This document shows positions 25,035-32,473 of a stretch of DNA of 64,000 nucleotides, one piece after another (position 1 is the first letter of the stretch; each line of letters opens with the position of its first letter). The DNA is from Chloroflexota bacterium (GTDB taxonomy: Bacteria > Chloroflexota > UBA11872), in NCBI GenBank assembly GCA_026708035.1, contig JAPOVQ010000019.1, positions 1 through 64,000 of the forward strand, written 5' to 3'. The notes below the pieces were generated by a model. The model had not been told where the DNA came from. It searched no databases and was given only the letters and a program-made list of their open reading frames with translations. The position numbers and the translations under genes were made by a program.

Positions 25035-26190
25035 GGACCACACCACCCGAACGATTGAGAGCAAAGTGGCCGTTGGCGGCGCGCGCGAGGAAGAGCGCAT
25101 CTCGGTCGCCACACAGTGGCAACTCACCTGGTGGCGATTCCGCAAACACAAGGTCGCGAACATCGCGGCGATTGTGCTGATCACGTATTACGTGGTGGTG
25201 CTGTTTGCGGACTTCTTCGCCTACGCCGATCCGAACTTGCCGGCGGCCAAGCGCGGTCTATTGCCGCCGCAGCCGATTCACCTGTTCGATGACGACGGGT
25301 GGAACCCGCATGTGCTCGCATTCGAGGGAAGTCGCGATCCGGAAACCTTCGAACGCGTGTACGAAATCCTCGGCGATCAACCGATCTCGGTGCAGTTCTT
25401 TGCGCAGGGATTGGAATACGAGATCTTGGGCATCATTCCGTGGGACCGGCACCTGATCGGTGTGAGCGACGACGCGGGTGGCGCGCTGGCGCAGGAGCAT
25501 GTGTCGCTGCTGGGCACTGATATTCAAGGGCGCGACATGTGGTCGCGGATCGTTTTCGCGACCAGGATCTCGATGACGATCGGGCTGATCGCGGTGGCGA
25601 TCAGTCAGGTTCTGGGAATCGTGATCGGCGGCGTGTCGGGGTACTTCGGCGGCCTGATCGACACCGTGATTCAACGCATCATCGAAATCGTGCGCTCGAT
25701 CCCGCAGATTCCGCTGTTGATGGGAATTGCCGCAGCGGTGCCGAAGGACTGGTCGATCGAGCAGATCTACTTCGCGATCACAATCCTGCTGGCGTTGATC
25801 TTGTGGACCGAACTGGCGCGCGTGGTGCGCGGCCGCTTTCTCTCGCTGCGGGAAGAGGACTTCGTGATGGCCGCCGAGCTGGCCGGGGCCAGCCGCATGC
25901 GCATCATCCTGCGACACATGGTGCCCTCGTTCCTGAGCCACATCATCGCGGCCACGACGCTGGCCATCCCCACCATCATCATCAGCGAGACCTCGCTGTC
26001 ATTCCTGGGTCTAGGGCTGCGTCCGCCCGCCATCTCCTGGGGGGTGCTGCTGCAGCAGGCGCAGAACATCCAGACATTGGCGCTGTCTCCCTGGCTGCTG
26101 CTGCCGGCGCTGCCGGTGATCGTCGCGATTCTGGCGTTCAATTTCCTCGGGGACGGTCTGCGGGACGCCGCGGATCCGTACGGGACCTAG
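25027..26190 (+). CDS. ABC transporter permease, DppC/OppC type
   Basis: This gene encodes 387 residues. An N-terminal cytoplasmic stretch is followed by a helix (VANIAAIVLITYYVVVLFAD), a large external loop with LLGTDIQGRDMWSRIVFATR (the family signature), then five helices and the EAA loop EEDFVMAAELAGASRMRIIL. It partners the DppB-type permease. The external loop between helices 1 and 2 (residues 60-155) is longer than in Escherichia coli DppC. GTG 25027 overlaps the previous stop and is preferred to the upstream in-frame codon. Confidence 0.92.
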   Translation: MAKDHTTRTIESKVAVGGAREEERISVATQWQLTWWRFRKHKVANIAAIVLITYYVVVLFADFFAYADPNLPAAKRGLLPPQPIHLFDDDGWNPHVLAFEGSRDPETFERVYEILGDQPISVQFFAQGLEYEILGIIPWDRHLIGVSDDAGGALAQEHVSLLGTDIQGRDMWSRIVFATRISMTIGLIAVAISQVLGIVIGGVSGYFGGLIDTVIQRIIEIVRSIPQIPLLMGIAAAVPKDWSIEQIYFAITILLALILWTELARVVRGRFLSLREEDFVMAAELAGASRMRIILRHMVPSFLSHIIAATTLAIPTIIISETSLSFLGLGLRPPAISWGVLLQQAQNIQTLALSPWLLLPALPVIVAILAFNFLGDGLRDAADPYGT

Positions 26191-26193
26191 CTG

Positions 26194-27246
26194 ATGGCCA
26201 CCCTTGCCGCAGGGAAACGGCGGCCACTGCTGCGCGTGCACAACCTCAAGACCTATTTCTTCCCAGATGAGGGCACGGTGCGCGCGGTGGACGGCGCGAG
26301 CTTCGAGGTGTGCGCCGGCCAGACCCTCGGGATCGTGGGCGAGAGCGGCTGCGGAAAGAGCGTGACCGCACGCTCGATATTGCGCATCGTCGAACATCCA
26401 GGCGAAATCGTGGAAGGCGAGATTCGTTATCTACATCGAACCGACGGACGGGAGGTGGAACTCGATCTGGCGCAGACTTCGGCCGACGGCCCGGAGATGC
26501 GGCAGATTCGCGGCGGCGAGATCGCGATGATCTTTCAGGAACCCATGACCTCGTTCAGTCCGGTGCATCCGATCGGGAGCCAAATCGTCGAGGCCATCCG
26601 GCTGCACTCGCCGTTGGGCAAGCGCGAAGCCCGTGAACGTGCGGCCGACCTCTTGCGGCAAGTCGGCATCTCACGAGCCGAGGCGCGCCTTAACGAATAC
26701 GCCTACCAGCTGAGCGGTGGTCTGCGGCAGCGCGCGATGATCGCCATGGCGCTGTCCGCCGAGCCGAGAGTCTTGATTGCCGACGAGCCCACGACGGCTC
26801 TGGACGTGACGACGCAGGCGCAGATTCTGGACCTGCTGCGGCAGCTTCAGACCGACCTCGGTATGGCGATCATCCTGATCACGCACAACCTGGGCGTGGT
26901 GGCCGAGATGTGCGACACCGTTGTCGTGATGTATCTGGGACGGGTGGTTGAGGAGGGTTCCGTGGATGCGATCTTCCACAATCCCAAGCATCCCTACACA
27001 CGCCTGCTGCTGCAGTCGATCCCGAGCCTGTATTCAGAGGCGCGTGTCCCGCTGCCCACCATCAGCGGCGCCATCCCGCATCCCTACAACCGGCCCGAGG
27101 GCTGCCCGTTCCACGATCGCTGTCCACAATTCATTCCGGGAACGTGCGATCGGCACGTGCCCGAACTCCAGGCGCTCGATGAGCGAACGTCAGATCAATT
27201 GGTGAGCTGCTTCCTGTATCACGAGCCCACGGACGAGCGGGCATGA
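26194..27246 (+). CDS. ABC transporter ATPase, DppD/OppD type
   Basis: This gene encodes 350 residues. Walker [19 protein letters not shown] loop [16 protein letters not shown], signature [16 protein letters not shown], Walker [16 protein letters not shown] and H loop ITHNLGVV are all intact. The C-terminal oligopeptide domain with cysteines ([17 protein letters not shown]) is typical of OppD and may hold an Fe-S cluster. It starts 3 bp after the permease stop and overlaps the next ATPase by ATGA. Confidence 0.95.
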   Translation: MATLAAGKRRPLLRVHNLKTYFFPDEGTVRAVDGASFEVCAGQTLGIVGESGCGKSVTARSILRIVEHPGEIVEGEIRYLHRTDGREVELDLAQTSADGPEMRQIRGGEIAMIFQEPMTSFSPVHPIGSQIVEAIRLHSPLGKREARERAADLLRQVGISRAEARLNEYAYQLSGGLRQRAMIAMALSAEPRVLIADEPTTALDVTTQAQILDLLRQLQTDLGMAIILITHNLGVVAEMCDTVVVMYLGRVVEEGSVDAIFHNPKHPYTRLLLQSIPSLYSEARVPLPTISGAIPHPYNRPEGCPFHDRCPQFIPGTCDRHVPELQALDERTSDQLVSCFLYHEPTDERA

Positions 27247-28355
27247 CCATCGAAGGGCCGAACGGACACCCTCTCCTCGAGGTGAAACGCCTCAAGAAGA
27301 ACTTTCCCATCCGGAAGGGCTTTATGCGCCGTGAGGTGGGCGCGGTGCGAGCCGTGGACGATGTGTCGTTCCACATCGACCGGGGCGAGACGCTGTCGCT
27401 GGTGGGTGAGAGCGGTTGCGGGAAGACGACCACGGCCCGCTGCATCCTGCGCGCGATCGACCCGACGGATGGCCAGATTCTGTTCCGGCCGACCGAAGAC
27501 AAGGTGTTCGATGTGGCGCAAAGCACGCGGCGCGAGCTGCGGCGGCTGCGTCGCGACATGCAAATGATCTTTCAGGACCCTTTCAGCTCGCTGAACCCGC
27601 GGTTCCCGTTGCTGGAGATCGTCGGTGAGCCGCTGCTGGTGAACGGCATGCGCAGCCGCCGGGAACGGCAGGAGCGGGTGGAAGAGCTGCTGCGCTTGGT
27701 GGGTATGCGTCCTGAGTACATGCGCCGATTCCCGCACGCCTTCAGCGGCGGGCAACGGCAGCGCATCGGAATCGCCCGGGCGCTGGCCCTGAACCCCAGG
27801 TTGGTCGTGGCCGACGAGCCGGTATCCGCGCTGGACGTTTCGGTGCAGGCGCAGATCCTGAATCTGCTGCTCGACCTGCAGCAGAAACTCGGGCTCACGT
27901 ATCTCTTCGTGGCGCACGATCTGAGTGTGGTGAAGCACCTCAGCGACCGGGTGGCGGTGATGTACGTGGGCCGCCTGGTCGAGATGACCGATCGTGAGCG
28001 TCTGTTCAACTGCCCGAGGCATCCGTACACGGAGGCGCTGCTGTCGTCGGTGCCGGAGCCGGACCCGCGAAGGCGCTCGCAGCGCATCGTATTGGAGGGC
28101 GAGGTCGCGAATCCGGCGGCGCCACCGTCCGGGTGCTATTTCCACCCCCGCTGTCGCTATGCGCAGGACGTGTGCCGGACCGACACGCCCGTCTGGGAAG
28201 AGGTGGCGGAGGGTCACTGGGTCGCGTGTCACCGCGCGAAGGAGCTGGAGCTGGCGGGTGTGCGCGACCGGCTACCCATGAACACGGTGGCGGGCAACAG
28301 CAAAAAATCCCGCGACGAACGCCACGCCAGCGGCCTGAGATCTGACGAATCCTAG
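27243..28355 (+). CDS. ABC transporter ATPase, DppF/OppF type
   Basis: This gene encodes 370 residues. Walker [19 protein letters not shown] loop [13 protein letters not shown] (the SLNPR motif typical of OppF), signature [16 protein letters not shown], Walker [14 protein letters not shown] and H loop [11 protein letters not shown] are present. The C-terminal domain has [14 protein letters not shown]. It pairs with the DppD-type ATPase. Its last bases overlap tail-to-tail with a truncated oxidoreductase gene. Confidence 0.95.
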   Translation: MTIEGPNGHPLLEVKRLKKNFPIRKGFMRREVGAVRAVDDVSFHIDRGETLSLVGESGCGKTTTARCILRAIDPTDGQILFRPTEDKVFDVAQSTRRELRRLRRDMQMIFQDPFSSLNPRFPLLEIVGEPLLVNGMRSRRERQERVEELLRLVGMRPEYMRRFPHAFSGGQRQRIGIARALALNPRLVVADEPVSALDVSVQAQILNLLLDLQQKLGLTYLFVAHDLSVVKHLSDRVAVMYVGRLVEMTDRERLFNCPRHPYTEALLSSVPEPDPRRRSQRIVLEGEVANPAAPPSGCYFHPRCRYAQDVCRTDTPVWEEVAEGHWVACHRAKELELAGVRDRLPMNTVAGNSKKSRDERHASGLRSDES

Positions 28356-28765
28356 CGGAACTGGTAGCCGATCGGCACGTGCCGGCCGTGATCGGCCGCG
28401 AGGCTGAGCACGCCGCGCAAGTCGTTGAGCGAAGGCGCAGGCGCCTTGTCAATGTCCACGTGCTTGTCGTGGACGAGAACCTCCCGCGCCCAGCGCAGGT
28501 TGTCGTGCGGACGGGTCTCGATGAAGACGACCTCAATCGTTGGGTCCTCCAGTACGTCACGCGCCGCCAAGTGGCGAACGTCGCTGAACTGCGCGCGTGC
28601 GCGCTGGCGCTCCCATTCCGCGGCGTCGGGTTCGAACGCGCCCACCACGTCCAAGCGGGGCGAGCGACGAATGGCCTCGGCCTTGCCCCAGGCGTGATCG
28701 CGGCTGATGCCGATGAACGCGGCGCGCGGAGGAGATTCCGCCGGCACCTCAGCCACGCTCACGAA
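28352..28765 (-). pseudogene. Gfo/Idh/MocA oxidoreductase, N-terminal half only
   Basis: About 137 residues form only the NAD(P)-binding Rossmann half ([56 protein letters not shown]). The family is normally 330-390 residues long; here a stop falls right after the GYQFR segment, where the catalytic domain should begin. Its start overlaps the previous oxidoreductase gene by about 16 bp, so it was part of that operon. Its end coincides with the end of the ATPase gene, suggesting a deletion that joined the two. A functional short protein is unlikely. Confidence 0.65.
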
Positions 28766-29792
28766 TGGCCTCCGGCGCGACATCCGCGACGTCAATCGCC
28801 TCCCCGGTCTCGGAACTGCGCAGCAGCGCCTGCAGCACGGCCATGGTGGCCAGATTGTTACGCCCGCTGCTGGGAGGCTCCTTGCCCAACCGGACGGAGT
28901 CCCTGAAGAAGATGGCAAGGGTCTCCTCTAACCAGGCGTCGTCGTAGCTCGTATCGAGCATCACCGGTTGCTGGCTGCCGTTGAGCGCAATCTGGATCAG
29001 CTCGGCCGCGTCGTCACCGCGCCCCGGATGCGCGGCGCGGTGCACCAAGGTTGCGGCTTCGCAGTCGATCCGAAATCTATAGCCGGGCTGGTGCGATTCG
29101 GAGTTGGACAAGTATTGGACCACGGAACCGTCGTCGAATTCGAGCGTCGCCTGCAGCGAGCTGGGCGCCGCGGCATCGCTGAATCCTGGCGAAAAGAGGC
29201 GGCCGAAGACGCGCGTCGGACTCCCGGGCATCATCGCAATGAGCGAATCGATGGTGTGGACGTCTGCCTGCCAGAGTCGCGAAGTCCCGTCCTCGGCGGC
29301 CCGCTCGCGTGCAGGCAGATCGTGCCGCAGGTATCCGAAGCCGACCCCTCCCAACGCGCCCTGCGCCAAGAGTTTCGCGATGGTGCGTTCCACCGCCGCG
29401 AGCCGGTACTGCTGGGCGACCACGATCGCCAGGCCCTTCGCCGCGGCGATCTTCACGGCCTCGGCGGCATCGGCGTAATTGGTGGTGAACGGCGTCTCGG
29501 TGAAGACGTGCGCCCCGGCCCTGACGGCCTCCAAGATGATGGCGGCGTGCGCCGACGCCGGCGCACAGACGAAGACGGCCGCAATCTCATGCGCCTGCAG
29601 CGCGGCGGCGAGCGAGGCGTGGCAAGCGAGCTCGGGCAGCTCAGTGAACTCGCGGGCCTCGCCAAACCGCTCCGCGTCCGTGTCCACCAAAGCGACGGGC
29701 GTGAAGCCGCCGACCCAATGTGAGGCGCGGAGGTAGCGCATGCCGCGACCGCCCAGGCCGACGTAGGCGGTGGGAACCGGCTCAGGTTGCAT
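28749..29792 (-). CDS. Gfo/Idh/MocA family oxidoreductase
   Basis: This gene encodes 347 residues. The N-terminal Rossmann motif (PTAYVGLGGRGMRYLRASHW) and the alpha/beta catalytic domain (ADVHTIDSLIAMMPGSPTRV) are both present. The usual catalytic EKP motif reads TETPFTT, so the conserved Lys is a Thr, which argues for altered chemistry or a non-redox role. These enzymes oxidise or reduce sugars and cyclitols with NAD(P). It lies inside the island and is convergent with the ABC importer. Confidence 0.85.
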   Translation of the reverse strand: MQPEPVPTAYVGLGGRGMRYLRASHWVGGFTPVALVDTDAERFGEAREFTELPELACHASLAAALQAHEIAAVFVCAPASAHAAIILEAVRAGAHVFTETPFTTNYADAAEAVKIAAAKGLAIVVAQQYRLAAVERTIAKLLAQGALGGVGFGYLRHDLPARERAAEDGTSRLWQADVHTIDSLIAMMPGSPTRVFGRLFSPGFSDAAAPSSLQATLEFDDGSVVQYLSNSESHQPGYRFRIDCEAATLVHRAAHPGRGDDAAELIQIALNGSQQPVMLDTSYDDAWLEETLAIFFRDSVRLGKEPPSSGRNNLATMAVLQALLRSSETGEAIDVADVAPEAIRERG

Positions 29793-29948
29793 GACCGAGA
29801 TCGAGATTCCAGAAGAGGCGCGCGGGAATAGTAGCCGTTGCGTCGGAACTCAGGGCTCGCGTGGGTAGCGTAGCCTCGTCGAGGCCGTGACGAGGAGACG
29901 CCAATGCCCTCTCCCCACTGCCGATCGGCTAACGCATCAGCTCTTGGC

Positions 29949-29976
29949 CGCAGGTTCGATTCCTGCCTCAGCTACC
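29949..29976 (+). repeat. tRNA 3'-end-like fragment before the integrase
   Basis: The sequence GCAGGTTCGATTCCTGC forms a perfect T arm and is followed by CTCAGCTACC, an acceptor-like end. No matching 5' half (AGCTGAG) is upstream, so it is a fragment. It could be an older attachment scar, and it overlaps the beginning of the open integrase frame. Confidence 0.5.
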
Positions 29977-29987
29977 CGCCGGCCGAG

Positions 29988-31478
29988 GTGGATCTCGGGG
30001 TCGTCGCTGGCGCCGGCCGGTCCTTCCTGAGCGGCTACCTGCACGAGCGCTCGCTCCCGCACGTACGGTTGCACAAGCGCCCCAGTACGCATGCTCGAAA
30101 CGCCGGCATCGTCGCCCGCCACATCGTTCCCGACATCGGAAATCTGCCATGGCGCCGGATCACGCCGGCCGACGTCCAGCACCTGTGCGACGGGGCCATC
30201 GAGCAGGGCTATGCGCCCGCAACCGTACATCTGGTGCATGCGGTCATCCACAAGGCGCTGGCCCAGGCGGTCACGTGGCAGATGGTCCCGCGCAACGCGG
30301 CTGACGCCGTCGAACTGCCACGCATCCCGCAACGCGCCGTCTCGGTCCTGGATCAGCCGGCACTCCGGCGCTTGTTCGAAGCGAACAAGTCGAAACCGGT
30401 CTACCCGCTGCTCGTCCTGGCCGTGCTCGGCGGGCTCCGACGCGGCGAGCTGCTGGGCCTGCACTGGGGGGATGTCGACTTCGAGCGCGGCTTTGTGGTC
30501 GTCCGCCGGAGCCTGACGCCGGTGCAGGGCCAAGGACTGGTCGTTGGACCGACCAAGACCCATCAGGTGCGCATCGTCGAACTGGGACCGTTTGGTCTCG
30601 CGGTTCTGCGGGACCAGCGCGCACGACAGGCTGCGCAGCGGCGGCAGCTAGGTGACGGCTACGCCACGCATGACCTGGTGGCAGCGGATGCCCTGGGCAA
30701 GCCGCTGCCGGTGAGCACGGTCTACCGCTGGGTGCAGACGGCGCTCGCACGGGCGGGGCTCCCGAGGCACACGCGGCTGCACGACCTTCGGCACGCACAC
30801 GCCACGCTGCTTTTGGCGCGCGGCCACGCGTTGCCCGTGGTGAGCGAGCGGCTCGCACATGGGGACAAGACCACGACCGCGAACCTCTACGCGCACGCGC
30901 TCCCGAACTCGCAGCGGGCGGCCGCGCGGGACCTGGACGCCTACATTCCTGGACATCGGGACGACCCAGGGATGACCCGGATCCCCTCGGCAGCGGGCTC
31001 CCAACAGGTTTGGGACGGGCCGTTGGAGCGGAAGACGGGATTCGAACCCGTGACCCTCTCCTTGGCAAGGAGATGCTCTACCACTGAGCCACTTCCGCCG
31101 GGCGGGACCGGCCCGCTCGATATTCTAGCGCGAGCCGCCGCCGGTCAGGGCCGGGCCGTCCAGGCAGCCGAAGTGCGTGGGTGGCGCTCAGGCGATCTCG
31201 GTGGCTCAACACCCTCTCCCCAGGGAGAAGGGACCGGATCCGGCGGTTTGGTTCCCCAAAGGCGTAGGGCCGGCGCGCCGGGCCGTCCAGGCAGCCGAAG
31301 TGCGTGGGTGGCCCTCAGGCCAAGGCGGCGGCTCGACTCCCTCTCCCCACCGTGGGAGAGGGATGGGGTGAGGGGGTCGGCCCGGCCATCGCTCGCGCCG
31401 TCAACGAATCCCCTCATCCTCACCTTCTCCCCAGGGAGAAGGGACCGGACCCGGCTGATTGGTTCCCCAAAGGCATAG
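29988..31478 (+). CDS. Tyrosine recombinase/integrase
   Basis: The protein proper spans about 340 residues from 29988 to roughly 31000. A core-binding domain (PSTHARNAGIVARHIVPDIG) is followed by the catalytic domain, with the first Arg in GLRRGELLGLHW, Lys in GPTKTHQV, HxxR in LHDLRHAHATLLLARGH, the His of RLAHGDKTTTANLYAH and the nucleophilic Tyr in NLYAH. The arm-binding N-terminus looks short or missing; upstream codons (from ATG 29904) translate a tRNA-like fragment. Downstream the frame crosses the attachment core, runs antisense through tRNA-Gly (KTGFEPVTLSLAR) and stops at 31478 in repeats. It should insert the island into tRNA-Gly. Confidence 0.88.
   Translation: MDLGVVAGAGRSFLSGYLHERSLPHVRLHKRPSTHARNAGIVARHIVPDIGNLPWRRITPADVQHLCDGAIEQGYAPATVHLVHAVIHKALAQAVTWQMVPRNAADAVELPRIPQRAVSVLDQPALRRLFEANKSKPVYPLLVLAVLGGLRRGELLGLHWGDVDFERGFVVVRRSLTPVQGQGLVVGPTKTHQVRIVELGPFGLAVLRDQRARQAAQRRQLGDGYATHDLVAADALGKPLPVSTVYRWVQTALARAGLPRHTRLHDLRHAHATLLLARGHALPVVSERLAHGDKTTTANLYAHALPNSQRAAARDLDAYIPGHRDDPGMTRIPSAAGSQQVWDGPLERKTGFEPVTLSLARRCSTTEPLPPGGTGPLDILARAAAGQGRAVQAAEVRGWRSGDLGGSTPSPQGEGTGSGGLVPQRRRAGAPGRPGSRSAWVALRPRRRLDSLSPPWERDGVRGSARPSLAPSTNPLILTFSPGRRDRTRLIGSPKA
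31024..31098 (-). tRNA. tRNA-Gly (anticodon GCC)
   Basis: The minus strand folds as a canonical tRNA: acceptor GCGGAAG/CTTCCGC with discriminator T and encoded CCA, D loop with GGCTCAGTGGTAGAGC, anticodon arm CTCCTTGCCAAGGAG giving anticodon GCC, and T arm ACGGGTTCGAATCCCGT. The 3' end (31024-31045) is repeated at 17526-17547, making this the probable integration site of the island. The integrase gene runs antisense across it. Confidence 0.97.
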
Positions 31479-31590
31479 GGCCGGCGGGCCGGGCCGTCCA
31501 GGCAGCCAAGGTGCTGGGGTGGCCCTCAGGCCAAGTCGGCGGCTCTACTCCCTCTCCCCACCGTGGGAGAGGGATGGGGTGAGGGGGTCC
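31155..31590. repeat. Three irregular repeat units with CTCTCCCC..GGGAGAGG hairpins
   Basis: The sequence GCCGTCCAGGCAGCCGAAGT or a near copy starts at 31155, 31282 and 31493. Each is followed by TGGCCCTCAGGC-like sequence and by CCCTCTCCCCACCGTGGGAG- or TTCTCCCCAGGGAGAAGG-type palindromes. The tract lies between tRNA-Gly and the helix-turn-helix gene and supplies that gene's last codons. Confidence 0.8.
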
Positions 31591-32063
31591 GGAGAGTCAC
31601 CGGCGCCGTCGGGGTCGTCGGCCAGCTCTTCGAGCAGGCGAGCCAGTAGCTCCGCGAGCGGCGCCCGGTAGCCGGCGGGGATGCCCCGCTCGCCCAATGC
31701 GTCGGCCAGCGCCGCGTCGGCGGCGCGGAAACGCCAGGCGCGCACGACCCGATCGAGCGCCGGGCTGGCGGCGGTCACCACCGGCGCTTCGCCGAGCAGC
31801 CAGGCGGTGCCGCCGCCCTCGGCGGCGAGCCCCGCCCGCTCGACAAGCCGACCCAACTCGCGCGCGGCGAACACGCTCGGCGCCCCCTGGCCCCGCGCCC
31901 AGCGATTGACCGTGCTAGGGCTCACGCTGACGCCGGATGCTTGCAGCTCCGCCGCCACCTCATCCAGCGTGCGGTCGGCGTAGCCCATGTAGGCCCGCAG
32001 CCGCCGGGCGAACTCACTCCGCCCCGGCCGGGGATCGTTGCTGACGTGCGAATCGAGGTTCAT
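31545..32063 (-). CDS. Helix-turn-helix transcriptional regulator
   Basis: This gene encodes 172 residues. Residues 15-75 form an XRE-like helix-turn-helix (EFARRLRAYMGYADRTLDEV; VSPSTVNRWARGQGAPSV). Residues 80-150 are an Ala/Leu-rich helical part of unknown role. The final residues (DPLTPSLSHGGERE) are translated from an interspersed repeat, so the natural end was likely earlier. It is divergent from a 114-residue hypothetical gene over a 60-bp AT-rich gap that is a probable shared control region. It may be a remnant of phage-type regulation; no phage genes are adjacent. Confidence 0.7.
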   Translation of the reverse strand: MNLDSHVSNDPRPGRSEFARRLRAYMGYADRTLDEVAAELQASGVSVSPSTVNRWARGQGAPSVFAARELGRLVERAGLAAEGGGTAWLLGEAPVVTAASPALDRVVRAWRFRAADAALADALGERGIPAGYRAPLAELLARLLEELADDPDGAGDSPDPLTPSLSHGGERE

Positions 32064-32123
32064 TCTGACCTGAACGGTATCATTTCCTAAGAATTTCGTC
32101 TACTTTGGCAAAATCAACCATAA
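32064..32123. promoter_or_regulatory. AT-rich divergent promoter region
   Basis: This gap is unusually A/T-rich for the window (TTTCCTAAGAATTTCG; TTTGGCAAAATCAACC) and separates two divergent genes. It is the likely promoter and operator area of the helix-turn-helix gene. No defined -10/-35 pair is claimed. Confidence 0.4.
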
Positions 32124-32468
32124 ATGGTAGTATCTCGCAAGCCGAGGGTGGTCACCAGATTCCCAATTCGATTCGCAAGGCGGTTCCGGATGGCGCGCGC
32201 AGGACCGGCGGTGGGCGCCCCAGCCCAACTGTCAAGCGATCGCGACCGTCGGGACGAGTTGGCCTCGCGCTTGGCGCGCGAGCCGCAGATTGCCGCGCTG
32301 GAAGCGGTGGCGGAGTGGGCCGAGACGCAGGGCGTGTCACTGGAGTCGGTGGGCGGAATGCGGGAGGTGATCGCCGCGTTCGCCGCCAATACTCAGACGC
32401 CAAACCTCGACTTGGCCATGCGCGCGCGGCGGCGCCGGATCGTGAGCGAGCTCCGTTCGACCGGCTGA
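32124..32468 (+). CDS. Hypothetical protein
   Basis: A 114-residue frame with a basic N-terminus (MVVSRKPRVVTRFPIRFARR) and charged helices (RRDELASRLAREPQIAALEA; MREVIAAFAANTQTPNLDLA). There is no membrane segment and no motif that I recognise. Its position opposite the helix-turn-helix gene suggests co-regulation. The real start may be the ATG at 32190 (MARAGP), as the first 22 residues look like translated promoter DNA. Confidence 0.5.
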   Translation: MVVSRKPRVVTRFPIRFARRFRMARAGPAVGAPAQLSSDRDRRDELASRLAREPQIAALEAVAEWAETQGVSLESVGGMREVIAAFAANTQTPNLDLAMRARRRRIVSELRSTG

Positions 32469-32473
32469 CGCGG

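Larger units (their letters stand above)
17526..31045. mobile_element. Putative integrative island in tRNA-Gly(GCC)
   Basis: The segment is bounded by 22-bp direct repeats of the tRNA-Gly 3' end. It lies downstream of the tRNA 3' end, and its tyrosine integrase is the gene nearest the tRNA, as in typical genomic islands. The cargo is a histidine-phosphatase gene, a dioxygenase-like gene, a five-component dipeptide-type ABC transporter, a TIM-barrel isomerase and two Gfo/Idh/MocA genes. GTAGGGGC palindromes, frequent on both sides, are not seen inside. No replication, excisionase or conjugation gene is visible, so it is probably a passive or decayed island. Truncated genes near both ends support past rearrangement. 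Confidence 0.65.

Noticed and set aside
29935-29980. Complete tRNA gene before the integrase
   Set aside because: Only the T arm and 3' acceptor side can be folded; no complementary 5' acceptor or anticodon arm is found upstream.
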